From positions 434,001 to 498,000 of the forward strand of contig CAWJLS010000002.1 in assembly GCA_963843755.1 (NCBI GenBank): 64,000 nt of DNA, read 5' to 3'. A program made the position numbers and the translations under genes. Positions 7,680 to 16,718 of this stretch are shown one piece after another (position 1 is the first letter of the stretch; each line of letters starts with the position of its first letter). The notes under the pieces are model-generated. The model was not told the DNA's origin and made no database searches. It saw nothing but the letters and a program-made list of their open reading frames with translations. Source of the DNA: CAWJLS01 sp963843755. GTDB lineage: Bacteria; Acidobacteriota; Thermoanaerobaculia; Multivoradales; DATKCC01.

Positions 7680-10600
7680 TGAGCGAAGACGAACGTCGCG
7701 ACGAGTCTGCCGAGGAGACCGAACCCGCCCCGCCGGCCGATCCGGTCGAGCCGGACGACCAGGACCGGGAAGCTCCCGCGGCGCGGCGCAAGAGCGTCCG
7801 GCGCCAGGGGTGTGGCTGCCTCCTGCGGCTGCCGATCTACCTGATCGTCCTGGTGGTGCTGGCGGTGTCCGGTCTCTGGCTGTGGGGCCAGAGCCCGTCC
7901 GCCCACGACGCCGCCCGGCGGATGGTCTCCGCGCGCCTGTCGGAGTACTTCGGCCGCGACGTCCACGTGGGGCGGGTCGGCTGGACCGTCGCCCCGCTGA
8001 GCGTCGAGGTCGAGGACCTGGAGATCCCCGGCACGCCGGACGGAGCCGCCGGCGACGACGACGCGTTCGCGGTGGTGCCCTCCCTGAGCGTTCAGTTGAA
8101 GATCGAGCGGTGGGCGAGCTGGCGCCGGCCGGTGATCGACGTCGAGCGGGTGGCGATCCAGTCCCCGCGGGTCCACCTGGTGCTGCGCGAGGACGGCACC
8201 AACAACCTGCCCCGCTTCGGCCGGGGGGAGGAGAGCAGCGGTGGCCACCTCGAGGTGCGCCTCGGCGCGCTGGTGGTGGAGGACGGGCTGTTCCGGCTCA
8301 ACGACCTGGACGTCCCCCTCGACCTCGACGCCCGCGGGGTCGTCGCCCGGCTGGTCGGCGAGCGCGCCGAGGACGGCGGCCTGGTGCTCGACGGCCGGGC
8401 GACCGCCCAGCAGGTCGAGGTCACCCTGCCCGACGGCAAGCCGTACCGGTTCGCGCTCTCGGCCCGGACGCGCATCGGCGCCAGCTCGGTCGAGCTCCAA
8501 CAGGTCGACCTGAGCGGCCCGGACCTCGACGCCCACGTGCGCGGCGAGCTGGCGATCCCGGAGGAGGACCGCCGGCTGGATCTCTCGATCAGTGCCCGGG
8601 GCGCGGTGGCGCTCGCCGAGCACCTGGGGTACCTCGATCCGGAGATCCCGCTCTCCGGCCCGTTCAAGTTCGACGGGTCGTTCCTGTGGCGCCCGGAGGG
8701 CTGGTCGGCCGAAGGGGTGCTCGACTCGGACCGCCTGGTCTACGAGACCCGGGTGCTCACCGACGTCCAGGGCTCGCTGCGGGTGGTGCCGGACGCCCTG
8801 CGCTACAGCCTCGACCGGGCGTCCTACGCGGACGGCGTCGTCAGCGGCGTGGTGCGCGGCGAGCTGGGGGTCGATCGGCCCGACTACCAGGTCGACCTGC
8901 ACCTGGAGCGCCTCGCCCTCCAGACGATCGCCCGCGACCAGGAGCTGCCCCTCGAAGGGATCCACGGCCGGGTCGGCGGCGAGGTGAGCTACCGCTTCAC
9001 CACCGATGAGCCGACCGCCGGCAGCGGCTGGGCCGACCTGTCGGTCCAGGGCGGGCGAACGCCGCCCCTGATGAGCCAGGGCGGGCGAACGCCGCCCCTG
9101 ATGAGCAAGACCGCGCGAACGCCGCCCCTGGCGGGTCAAGCCGCGCGAACGCCGGCCGCCGGGGGAGCCGAGGACGGTCTGACGGTCTCCGGGCAGGTCC
9201 CGATCGAGATCGACCGCGGGACGGTGCGCATCCGCGGGACGCGGCTCGCCGCCCAGGACGGTGCGCAGCTCCTGGAGCTGGACGGCTCCTACGACCTGAC
9301 CGCGAGCACGGGGCGCTTCGACTACCGGCTGTCGAGCCAGGACGTGGCGCCGCTGTTCGCCCTGATCCCGCTCGACGAGGGCGGGGACGGCGCGGAGGCG
9401 AGCGGCCCGCCGGCCTGGGTGCCGTCCGCCGGTCGTGGGGAGGCCCGCGGCGTCTTCCGCCTCGGCCCGGCGGGCTTTACGGTCCGCTCCACCTTCGACC
9501 TCACCGGCGTGGAGGCGCCCGGGCTGGTGGCGGACCGGCTCAACGGCTCGCTCCGGCTGACGCCCGACGGGCTCGACGACCTGCGGCTCGAAGCGACGCG
9601 GCAGCAGGGCGCGCTGATGGTGCTCGGTGCGATCCCGTTCGGTGACAGCGGAGGCGGAGGCGACGCCGCTGACGCCGGGACGGGCGCCGCGAGCGGGTTT
9701 CACCTGACGATCGACGCCGCGTCCTGGCCGGGGGACGAGCGGCTGGCCGTCTGGCTGCCGTTCGAGCTGCCGCTCTCCGGTCCGGTCTCCGGTCACCTCC
9801 AACTGGCCGGCGATCCGGACGCGCTGTCCGGCAGCGCCCACCTGGAGGTCGAGCCGGCCACCGTCGGCGATCTCGAGCTGGATCTGGTCATCGCCGAGCT
9901 CCGGTTCGATCCGGAGACCGTGACGGTCGATCGGGCGGTGCTGCGCAGCGGCGGCGGCGAGCTGACCGTCGGCGGCACGGTCGCGATCGCCGGCGGCGCC
10001 CTCGACCTCCACGCCGAGGCGCCGGACCTGGACCTGGATGCGGAGCCGTTCGCGTCGGCCCTGCCGGGCGACGTGTCGGGGCACGTGGCCCTGAGCGCCG
10101 ACGCACGGGGCACGCTGGATCGGCCCGAGGTCACCGCCGTCGTCACCGGCACCGGCCTGGTCCTCGCCGGCTACGAGGTGGGAGGCGACGGCTCCGCCCG
10201 CCTGACGGTCTCCTGGCGCGACGAGACGTTGTCGGTCGAGGGGGGGATTCCGGAGGTGCTGGCGATCTCCGGCGGCGGTCCGCTGACCACCGAGCGGGCG
10301 GACCTCGAGCTCCATCTGGAGAGCGACCGCCTCGGCGACGCCGTCCGCGCCTTGGCGCCCCGGGTGCCGGACAGCTTCCAGGGCGGCTTCTCCGGCACCC
10401 TCACCGTCTCCGGCGACTTCGCTCATCCGGAGGATCTGCTCGTGCGGCTGCAGGCTCCGGAGCTGAACCTCAGCCTGGAGGGGCATTCGCTCCAGGCGGT
10501 GGAGCCGGTGGTCCTCCGCGCCACCGGCGACGGCATCGCGGTCGACTCCCTGTTCGTCCGGGAGGAGGACGGCTCGAGCGAGCTGTTCGTCCAGGGCTCG

Positions 10601-11902
10601 GTCAGCTTCGACGGGGAGATGCCGATCGACCTGCGGACCCAGGGGTCGATCTCCACCGCCTGGGTCAAGCTCCTCCTTCCGGACCTCGACGTCGAAGGCA
10701 CCTTCGACCTGCTGGCCACCGTCGGCGGGACGCTCTCCGCGCCGCGGATCAACGGCCAGGGCGAGCTGCGCGACGGCGAGGTCATCGTCCCCGACTTTCC
10801 CCAGGCGTTCGAGAACCTGGACGCGGTGGTGCTGTTCTACCCGGACCAGATCGTCCTCGACCGCTTCCAGGGCGACGTCGGCGGCGGCTCGGTCCGGGCC
10901 TCCGGCCGGCTGTCGCTGTACGGCGATCAGGGTCCGGACTACCGCTTCCAGGCGTCGGCCCAGAACGTCACCCTGCGCTTCCCGGAGGGCATCTGGTTCC
11001 GTTCCGACGCCGCCCTCAACCTGCAGTCGACGCCGGACGGCCGCCTGGTCCGGGGGACGGTCACCCTCGACCGGGCGTTCTACGTCCAGGACATCGAGAC
11101 CAGCCTGCTGCAGATCTTGAGCCGCGCCCTGCGTAGCGAGCGTCTGCAGGTGGCCGACATCGACGAGGTCTCCGCCTCCACCCAGCTCAGCCTGTCGGTC
11201 CAGGCGCCGGGGACGCTGCGGGTGCGAAACAACCTGGCCGACCTGCGCGGCTCGGCCGACCTGACGGTCCGTGGGACGGCGGCCCGGCCGGTGGTATTCG
11301 GCACGATCGAGTTCGACCCGGGCGGCACGCTGGTCTACCAGGACACCCGGTTCGAGGTCGAGCGTGCCCGCCTGACCTTCGCCAACCCGGCGCGGATCGA
11401 GCCGGTGATCGACCTGGTGGCGAGCGCCGAGATCCGCGAGTACGACGTCAGCCTCGACCTCTCCGGCAAGGTGGACAATCTCCAGGTGCACGTCGCCTCC
11501 GATCCGCCGCTCTCGGACCTGGACGTGCTCTCGCTCCTGGCGACCGGCCAGGCGCCGGCCCGCTCCGGCCTCGGGACGACCCGGGAAGCCGACCAGGGGT
11601 TCAGCGCCGGCGGCTTCCTCGCCGGCCAGGCGGCGTCGGCGGTGACCGAGCGGGTCGGCACCCTGTTCGGTTTCGACCGCTTCCGCATCACCCCGCCGGA
11701 AGGCGGTGCCGGCGGCGCCGGCGTGACGGTCGGCAAGCGCCTGTCGAAGGACGTGGTGGTGACCTACACCGAGCGGTCGGCCACCGCCGAGGAGAGCCTG
11801 CTGCGGGTCGAGTGGCAGGTCGACCAGCACCTCACCCTGGTGTTCAGCTCGAGCGACAAGAACGCCTTCCGCGTGGATGCCCGATGGGACAAGCGATTCT
11901 GA
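7679..11902 (+). CDS. tamB: TamB/DUF490 translocation and assembly module protein
   Basis: A 1407-residue AsmA-like/TamB protein. It has an acidic cytoplasmic N-terminus, a single membrane anchor (about residues 44-66), an AsmA-like start (SARLSEYFGRDVHVGRVGWTV), a very long run of beta strands forming the lipid-conducting groove, and the C-terminal DUF490 region (from about 1150). That region includes SDPPLSDLDVLSLLATGQ and the closing VEWQVDQHLTLVFSSSDKNAFRVDARWDKRF-type strand pattern. TamB-like proteins bridge inner and outer membranes and move phospholipid or help barrel assembly with a BamA-family partner, here encoded next (19-nt overlap). The ATG overlaps the nadK stop (ATGA). A 30-bp in-frame tandem repeat at 9047 adds a disordered insert. 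Confidence 0.92.
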   Translation: MSEDERRDESAEETEPAPPADPVEPDDQDREAPAARRKSVRRQGCGCLLRLPIYLIVLVVLAVSGLWLWGQSPSAHDAARRMVSARLSEYFGRDVHVGRVGWTVAPLSVEVEDLEIPGTPDGAAGDDDAFAVVPSLSVQLKIERWASWRRPVIDVERVAIQSPRVHLVLREDGTNNLPRFGRGEESSGGHLEVRLGALVVEDGLFRLNDLDVPLDLDARGVVARLVGERAEDGGLVLDGRATAQQVEVTLPDGKPYRFALSARTRIGASSVELQQVDLSGPDLDAHVRGELAIPEEDRRLDLSISARGAVALAEHLGYLDPEIPLSGPFKFDGSFLWRPEGWSAEGVLDSDRLVYETRVLTDVQGSLRVVPDALRYSLDRASYADGVVSGVVRGELGVDRPDYQVDLHLERLALQTIARDQELPLEGIHGRVGGEVSYRFTTDEPTAGSGWADLSVQGGRTPPLMSQGGRTPPLMSKTARTPPLAGQAARTPAAGGAEDGLTVSGQVPIEIDRGTVRIRGTRLAAQDGAQLLELDGSYDLTASTGRFDYRLSSQDVAPLFALIPLDEGGDGAEASGPPAWVPSAGRGEARGVFRLGPAGFTVRSTFDLTGVEAPGLVADRLNGSLRLTPDGLDDLRLEATRQQGALMVLGAIPFGDSGGGGDAADAGTGAASGFHLTIDAASWPGDERLAVWLPFELPLSGPVSGHLQLAGDPDALSGSAHLEVEPATVGDLELDLVIAELRFDPETVTVDRAVLRSGGGELTVGGTVAIAGGALDLHAEAPDLDLDAEPFASALPGDVSGHVALSADARGTLDRPEVTAVVTGTGLVLAGYEVGGDGSARLTVSWRDETLSVEGGIPEVLAISGGGPLTTERADLELHLESDRLGDAVRALAPRVPDSFQGGFSGTLTVSGDFAHPEDLLVRLQAPELNLSLEGHSLQAVEPVVLRATGDGIAVDSLFVREEDGSSELFVQGSVSFDGEMPIDLRTQGSISTAWVKLLLPDLDVEGTFDLLATVGGTLSAPRINGQGELRDGEVIVPDFPQAFENLDAVVLFYPDQIVLDRFQGDVGGGSVRASGRLSLYGDQGPDYRFQASAQNVTLRFPEGIWFRSDAALNLQSTPDGRLVRGTVTLDRAFYVQDIETSLLQILSRALRSERLQVADIDEVSASTQLSLSVQAPGTLRVRNNLADLRGSADLTVRGTAARPVVFGTIEFDPGGTLVYQDTRFEVERARLTFANPARIEPVIDLVASAEIREYDVSLDLSGKVDNLQVHVASDPPLSDLDVLSLLATGQAPARSGLGTTREADQGFSAGGFLAGQAASAVTERVGTLFGFDRFRITPPEGGAGGAGVTVGKRLSKDVVVTYTERSATAEESLLRVEWQVDQHLTLVFSSSDKNAFRVDARWDKRF
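9047..9156 (+). repeat. 30-bp tandem repeat inside tamB
   Basis: Nearly four units of 30 bp begin at 9047, 9077, 9107 and 9137. The first two are identical and the later ones diverge. Translated, they give the ten-residue unit GRTPPLMS(Q/K)-x-x. Being a multiple of three, the array keeps the frame and inserts a Pro-rich, non-beta segment into the TamB groove domain. Confidence 0.85.
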
Positions 11903-14900
11903 TCCCGGCGGTGGACCGCGGCCTCGCGTCGAGGCCGGGCGCCCCGGTGGGCGCGCTCGGAGCCCCTCGCCTGCTCAGCGTGCCGACCCTGCTCGTCCTG
12001 CTTTTCGTGCTCTTGCTGGGCGGCGGGCCGGATCCGGCCCGGGCCCAGTCGCCGTCCGATCAGCCGCCGCCCGATCAGTCCGGCCGGACGGGGCTCCCAC
12101 CGTCGTCCGCGGAGCCCGCCGCCGACGAGGAGACCCTCCCCACCGAGACGGTCACGTCGCCGCCGGAGCTGGCGGCGGTCGACCAGCCGGAGGAGGTGCC
12201 GCTACGCGAGGGCTCGCTGGAGGGCTCCGACGGGCCGCCGGTGGCGCGGATCGAGGTGCGGAGCGACGCACCGGTCGACGACACCGACGAGCTGCGCGAC
12301 CTGATCACCGTCACGGTGGGCGAGCGCCTGACCGAGGGCGACGTCCGCCAGACCCTGCGGAACCTCCAGGCGACCGGCGCCGCCTACGAGGTGGAGCTCT
12401 ACACCCGGCCGGCGGCCGCCCAGGAGCTCGCTTCGCCGACGAGCCCACAGGGTGGAGCGCCGGGTGACGGACAGACGGCGGGACAGACGGCGGGACAGGC
12501 GGCGGGGGAGGAGGCCGAACCGGGCAGCGCGGAGGCCGGCGCGGGCGGTGCCCCGGCCGTTGCGGGTGCAGAAGGCGCGCCGGTGGTCGTGGTCATCGCG
12601 ATCCGGGCCGCCGTACGGGTCGAGTCGGTACGGATCGAGGGCGAGCTGGGGATCGACCGGCGGACCCTGGAGGGGCGGCTGCTGGTCTCCAGGGGGCAGC
12701 CGCTGATCGAGAGCCGGGTCCTGCGCAGCGTCTACCAGCTCCAGGAGCTGTACGAGAACCGCGGCTATTTCGACGCCACCGTCCGCCTGTCGGTCGACAC
12801 CGACGACGCCCGCAAGCTGGCCGCGATCACCTTCCGGGTCGACGCCGGCCAGCGGTCGGACATCGGCAAGATCCGGTTCGACGGCGATCTCGGGTCGTTC
12901 ACCGACGCCCAGCTCGCCGAGCACCTGCGCCTCGATCCGGGCGACCCGTATCGCCGCGAGACCGTCCGCGACGCCGCCGACCACCTCCAGCAGTGGCTGG
13001 TGGAGCAGAAGTATCGCAAGGCCGAGGTCGATACGCCGCGAGTCGCGGTCGAGGAGCCGGCGGAGGGGGCGGATCAGGCCCAGGGCCAGGACCAGGTGCG
13101 GGAGGGCAAGCCGGCCGGGGCGGCGAGCGGCGGCGGGCGCCGGGCGGTCGACCTGGTCTATCCGGTGCGGGTCGGACCGCTGGTCGAGGTGGAGATCGTC
13201 GGCGCCGACCGCAAAGAGCTGCGCAAGAAGGACCTGCTGCCGTTCCTCTCCGACGAGGGGTACGACGAGGCGCTGGTCCTCCAGGCGGTCGACCGGGTCC
13301 GCCGCTACTTCCAGGAGCAGGGCCACTGGAAGGTCGACGTGACCTGGGACGAGAAGCGCGAGGACGGCGCCATCCGGCTGGTCTTCACCATCGACCCCGG
13401 GCCGGCCTACACGCTCCAGGAGGTGCGGTTCGACGGCAACGAGCAGGTCTCCGACGGCAAGCTGTTCGAGCTGATGGAGACCGCGCCCAAGCGCCTGCTG
13501 ACCCTCGGCAGCGGTCGCCTGGTCACCTCGACCCTGGACGAAGACCTCCAGAACATCCGCTCGTACTACGCCCTCCAGGGGTACGTCGGCTCCAAGATCG
13601 GGCCGGCCGAGCCGCGCGTCGACGGCCGGGACATCACCCTGGTCATCCCGATCGAGGAGGGCCATCGCCGGCAGGTGGTCGATCTCGACATCGAGGGCAT
13701 GGAGCACCTCGACGAGGCCGACGTACGCCGGAAGATCCCCCTGGCCTCGGGCGGCCCGTTCCACCCGCTGCTGCTCGAGGACACCCTGGGGATCATTCGC
13801 GGCCTCTACGAGGAGAAGGGCTTCCCCGACGCCCAGGTCTCCTCGAAGGAGGACTGGAACAGCGCCGGCGATCTGGTCGACGTCACGGTCCAGGTGATCG
13901 AAGGCCCGCGCACCGTCGTCGACCGGGTGATCCTGCGCGGCAACTACCGCACCGCCGACGCGGTGATCGAGCGGGCCGTCGACCTCGCGCCGGGCGATCC
14001 GGTCAGCCGGTCGAGCCTGCTCGAGGTGGAGCGTCGCCTCTACAGCCTCGGCCTGTTCTCGCGGGTGCAGGTCGACCTCGGGCCGGCGGACCTCTCCGAG
14101 CGCACCCGGGACGTCATCGTGCGGGTCGAGGAAGGGCACACCCACCGGGTCAGCTACGGTCTCGGCTACGGCACCGACGACGGCTTCGCCGGGCTGTTCG
14201 GCTACACCCACCGCAACCTCTGGGGGCGCGCGGTGACCCTCCAGACCGACCTGCGCTACGGCCAGAAGCAGCGCCTGGCGCGCATCGTCTTCGACCAGCC
14301 GAACGTCACCCGGTGGAACCTGCCGTTCCTCTACACCGTCGCCCTCCAGTCGGAGGAGCGGCCGAGCTACCAGGTGGACCGGGCGGTCAGCCAGGTGGAG
14401 GCGGTCTACCAGAAGGGGAGCTGGCGCTACGGCCTGGCGTTCGACTACCGGATCGTCAACTCGACCCTGGACTCCTCGGTGGTCGACCTCGAAGGGCTCG
14501 ATCCGCTCGAGCGCCGAGACCAGGACGTGCGGATCTCGAGCGTCATCCCGAACCTCTTCGTCGACCGCCGCGACGATCCCCTGGAGCCCACCAACGGCTG
14601 GACGGCGAACCTGCGCTTCCAGTACGCGTTCCCCCTGGGCAGCTACACCGACGCCCACTTCATCAAGACCTTCGTCCAGGGCACCCGCTACTTCCACCTC
14701 GCCTTCGGCCACGTGGCCGGAAGCGTGCGCCTCGGCTTCATCGAGCCGCTGGCCGACGCCACCAAGGACCCGACCCTGCCCGCCGGGACCCCGGCCTCGC
14801 CCGAGCCGGAGAACCTCAAGATCCCGATCGACGAGCGCCTGTTCGCCGGCGGCGACTACTCCCACCGGGCGTACGGCAAGGACGCCCTCGGCATCCCGGA

Positions 14901-15201
14901 CCAGACCCTGTTCGCCGACGGCGAGGGGCGCGGCGGCAACGGCCTGGCGCTGATCAACCTGGACTACCGCTTCCCGATCTGGGGCGCCCTCGCCGGGGTC
15001 GTGTTCTACGACGCCGGCAACGTCTGGCCCGACTGGCAACAGATCGACCCGCGGGAGCTCAAGAGCGGCATCGGCGTGGCGCTGCGCTACATCACGCCGA
15101 TCGGCCCGCTGCGCGCCGGCGTCGCCTACAAGCTCGATCCCGAGCCGGGGCTCGACGAAAGCGACTGGCGCTTCTTCGTCGCCGTCGGCAACCCGTTCTA
15201 G
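11884..15201 (+). CDS. BamA/TamA family outer-membrane assembly protein
   Basis: A 1105-residue Omp85-family protein. It has a signal sequence (hydrophobic run LLVLLFVLLLGGG, about residues 36-50, ending at ARAQ), a Pro/Gln-rich linker, a long series of POTRA domains (about residues 110-760), then a 16-stranded barrel with the usual Omp85 elements and a C-terminal Phe (VAVGNPF). BamA inserts barrel proteins in the outer membrane and TamA pairs with TamB. The gene directly follows tamB with a 19-nt overlap, which favours the TamA role, though the number of POTRAs is higher than TamA's usual three. There are low-complexity inserts in POTRA regions (repeated GQTAG units near 12470 and a Gln/Glu-rich loop near 13070). 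The ATG at 11884 is the first start that gives a clean signal peptide. Confidence 0.92.
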   Translation: MGQAILIPAVDRGLASRPGAPVGALGAPRLLSVPTLLVLLFVLLLGGGPDPARAQSPSDQPPPDQSGRTGLPPSSAEPAADEETLPTETVTSPPELAAVDQPEEVPLREGSLEGSDGPPVARIEVRSDAPVDDTDELRDLITVTVGERLTEGDVRQTLRNLQATGAAYEVELYTRPAAAQELASPTSPQGGAPGDGQTAGQTAGQAAGEEAEPGSAEAGAGGAPAVAGAEGAPVVVVIAIRAAVRVESVRIEGELGIDRRTLEGRLLVSRGQPLIESRVLRSVYQLQELYENRGYFDATVRLSVDTDDARKLAAITFRVDAGQRSDIGKIRFDGDLGSFTDAQLAEHLRLDPGDPYRRETVRDAADHLQQWLVEQKYRKAEVDTPRVAVEEPAEGADQAQGQDQVREGKPAGAASGGGRRAVDLVYPVRVGPLVEVEIVGADRKELRKKDLLPFLSDEGYDEALVLQAVDRVRRYFQEQGHWKVDVTWDEKREDGAIRLVFTIDPGPAYTLQEVRFDGNEQVSDGKLFELMETAPKRLLTLGSGRLVTSTLDEDLQNIRSYYALQGYVGSKIGPAEPRVDGRDITLVIPIEEGHRRQVVDLDIEGMEHLDEADVRRKIPLASGGPFHPLLLEDTLGIIRGLYEEKGFPDAQVSSKEDWNSAGDLVDVTVQVIEGPRTVVDRVILRGNYRTADAVIERAVDLAPGDPVSRSSLLEVERRLYSLGLFSRVQVDLGPADLSERTRDVIVRVEEGHTHRVSYGLGYGTDDGFAGLFGYTHRNLWGRAVTLQTDLRYGQKQRLARIVFDQPNVTRWNLPFLYTVALQSEERPSYQVDRAVSQVEAVYQKGSWRYGLAFDYRIVNSTLDSSVVDLEGLDPLERRDQDVRISSVIPNLFVDRRDDPLEPTNGWTANLRFQYAFPLGSYTDAHFIKTFVQGTRYFHLAFGHVAGSVRLGFIEPLADATKDPTLPAGTPASPEPENLKIPIDERLFAGGDYSHRAYGKDALGIPDQTLFADGEGRGGNGLALINLDYRFPIWGALAGVVFYDAGNVWPDWQQIDPRELKSGIGVALRYITPIGPLRAGVAYKLDPEPGLDESDWRFFVAVGNPF

Positions 15202-15351
15202 TCGCCTCGCGGTCCGTTTCCGGTGCGCGCTCGGGGTGGGCTTGCGTCCTGTCGAGTTCTGTTACCATCGACGTAACGAATTGCCGAAAAGAATGAGGTC
15301 TGCGGGTGGGGGCCGGCTGCCGGTGCCGCCTCGCCGGGACCGTTTGGCGAC

Positions 15352-16494
15352 ATGGCTCCAGCCCCCTCCATCGACTACCGTCGCGATCCCCTCGGTGCCC
15401 TGGACCACCATCTCCTGACGGGCGACGAGACCTTCTGGGTGACGCCGTCGATGGTGTGCGTCTCGGAGCCGACGGCCGCCAAGTGGGTCCTGGCGAACCC
15501 GGACTGCCGGTTCCGTGAGCACTCGGACTTCTTCCACACGCGGGGAGGGCCGTTCGGCCCCCGGTCGCTGCAGCTCGCCCTCGGCCGCGGCGCGCGCGCG
15601 CTGCTGACGGAGCACGTGCGAGAGCGGTCCGCGGCGTTGCCGGAGACGATCGAGCGTGAGCTCGGCACCGAGAGCGACTGGCCGAACGCCGGCAACTTCC
15701 TGATCTACCGCCACCTGGCGTCGGTGCTGGTGGCGCCGGAGCGCCGCGAGGCGATCGGGGCGACGGTCGACCAGGTGGTCGAGCTGGCGGTGCTGGCGGG
15801 TGTTCGCGAGAGCCGCTCGCGGTGGCGCCGGGCGCTGTTTCGCCTGCGGGTCTTCCGCGCCCTGACCCGGGAGATCGAGCAGCGGCGGCGGGAGCTCGTG
15901 CCGGGGGAGGCGCGGGCGCCGCGCGACCTGTTCGACGTGCTGGTAAGCGCCGCCGGGCCCGAGGTGCTCGCCGAGGATCTGGGCGAGCTCTATCTGCCGT
16001 TTCTCTTCGCCGTCGTCGGGTCGGTCGGGTTCACCCTCGGCTGGTCGGTCTACCTGCTCGGCACCCACCGCGCGGAGGACGTGGAGCCGGGCTGGATCGT
16101 CCGCGAGGCGTTGCGCCTGTGGCCGATCGCCTGGAACCTGGTCCGCTACCCGGCGGAGAGCCAGGACCTGGCGGGCGTCGAGGTGACCCCGGAGCACCAG
16201 GTGCTGGTCTCTCCCTACGTCACCCAAAGGCATCCGGCCTACTGGAAGGAGCCGGGGCGTTTCCGTCCCGAGCGCTGGGCCGAAACGCCCAATCCACCCG
16301 CGTTCCTGCCCTTCGGCTGGGGGCCGCACACCTGTGCGGCGGCCTCTCTGACCCTGGAGCTGGTGGCGCAGGTGCTCGCGGTCCTGTTGCGGAGCCACCG
16401 TCTGGAGGTTTCGCCGCGGTCCGATCGACCGTTCACGGGGCCCTCGTTGGCACCGCCGCGCTTTCGACTCGCGGTGGCGCCCAGAGCCTCGTAG
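15352..16494 (+). CDS. Divergent cytochrome P450 (first of the RiPP-like pair)
   Basis: A 380-residue cytochrome P450, somewhat short for the family. The K-helix ExxR is E252-x-x-R255 (VREALRLWP), the PERW-type meander is RFRPERW, and the haem-ligand loop is FLPFGWGPHTCAAAS with Cys328 as thiolate ligand. Two features are unusual: the Gly two after the Cys is Ala, and the I-helix segment AVVGSVGFTLGW lacks the normal (A/G)Gx(D/E)TT, so the acid-alcohol pair for oxygen activation is missing. This pattern would fit a specialised oxidative-coupling enzyme. A 32-codon ORF follows 25 bases downstream and a second P450 after that, so I infer a peptide-modifying role. Only a weak Shine-Dalgarno sequence precedes the ATG. 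Confidence 0.85.
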   Translation: MAPAPSIDYRRDPLGALDHHLLTGDETFWVTPSMVCVSEPTAAKWVLANPDCRFREHSDFFHTRGGPFGPRSLQLALGRGARALLTEHVRERSAALPETIERELGTESDWPNAGNFLIYRHLASVLVAPERREAIGATVDQVVELAVLAGVRESRSRWRRALFRLRVFRALTREIEQRRRELVPGEARAPRDLFDVLVSAAGPEVLAEDLGELYLPFLFAVVGSVGFTLGWSVYLLGTHRAEDVEPGWIVREALRLWPIAWNLVRYPAESQDLAGVEVTPEHQVLVSPYVTQRHPAYWKEPGRFRPERWAETPNPPAFLPFGWGPHTCAAASLTLELVAQVLAVLLRSHRLEVSPRSDRPFTGPSLAPPRFRLAVAPRAS

Positions 16495-16504
16495 ATCCAT
16501 GGGG

Positions 16505-16516
16505 AAGGAGGTGATC
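16505..16516 (+). promoter_or_regulatory. Perfect 12-nt Shine-Dalgarno of the tiny ORF
   Basis: AAGGAGGTGATC is the exact complement of the conserved 3' end of bacterial 16S rRNA (GATCACCTCCTT). GGAGG lies 8 bases before the GTG at 16520. No other gene in the window has such a long match. It fixes the start and suggests the small peptide is made in large amounts relative to the two P450s. Confidence 0.85.
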
Positions 16517-16519
16517 GAC

Positions 16520-16618
16520 GTGAAGAAGCTCAAGAAGGCGGTGCGAATCATGCTGTCTCTCCGGGCGGCTGGTTGCCCTGAGGGCTCTCAGTTCTGGCGG
16601 CTGTACAGCGAGCTGTAG
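16520..16618 (+). CDS. Candidate RiPP precursor peptide between two P450s
   Basis: A 32-residue ORF starting with GTG. It has a Lys-rich start (MKKLKKAV), a short amphipathic middle, a single Cys19, and the C-terminus GSQFWRLYSEL with aromatic residues F25, W26 and Y29. An in-frame ATG at 16499 would add seven residues but has no ribosome site; the 12-nt perfect Shine-Dalgarno sequence points to the GTG. It sits 25 bases after one P450 and 100 bases before another, with two hairpins behind it. Known families of P450-modified ribosomal peptides (biarylitides/cittilins, atropopeptides such as tryptorubin) have short precursors with C-terminal Tyr/Trp that P450s cross-link. This peptide matches none of their core motifs that I know, so I infer a new member of that general class. 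It shows no similarity I recognise beyond this. Confidence 0.7.
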   Translation: MKKLKKAVRIMLSLRAAGCPEGSQFWRLYSEL

Positions 16619-16624
16619 GCCGGA

Positions 16625-16673
16625 AGCGCTTCGGCGCTCGCCGTGGGGAGCGGCCCCTTGCCGCTCTCCACGG
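16625..16673 (+). other. Two RNA hairpins between tiny ORF and second P450
   Basis: The first hairpin is AGCGC-TTCG-GCGCT (16625-16638), a stem closed by the very stable cUUCGg tetraloop. The second has 14-bp arms at 16641-16654 and 16660-16673 with one G-T wobble and a 5-base loop. There is no T-tract after either, so read-through is expected. They probably protect the precursor mRNA end or attenuate transcription into the P450, which would raise the peptide-to-enzyme ratio as in many RiPP operons. Confidence 0.65.
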
Positions 16674-16718
16674 CCTTCCTGCCCACGTCTTCCCCGGAAA
16701 CCGGATGCTGGAGGTGGA

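Noticed and set aside
7559..11830. Antisense ORF of about 1420 codons opposite tamB
   Set aside because: High G+C removes stop codons from other frames. The product is low-complexity Arg/Gly/Ala/Gln-rich and lacks any fold, whereas the plus strand encodes a recognisable TamB.
12202..15039. Antisense ORF of about 945 codons opposite the BamA-like gene
   Set aside because: Same reason: shadow of a G+C-rich coding strand with clear Omp85 features.
15236..15418. Small ORF upstream of the first P450 as an extra precursor peptide
   Set aside because: It overlaps the P450 start out of frame, has no ribosome site, and its sequence is Arg/Pro-rich shadow composition.
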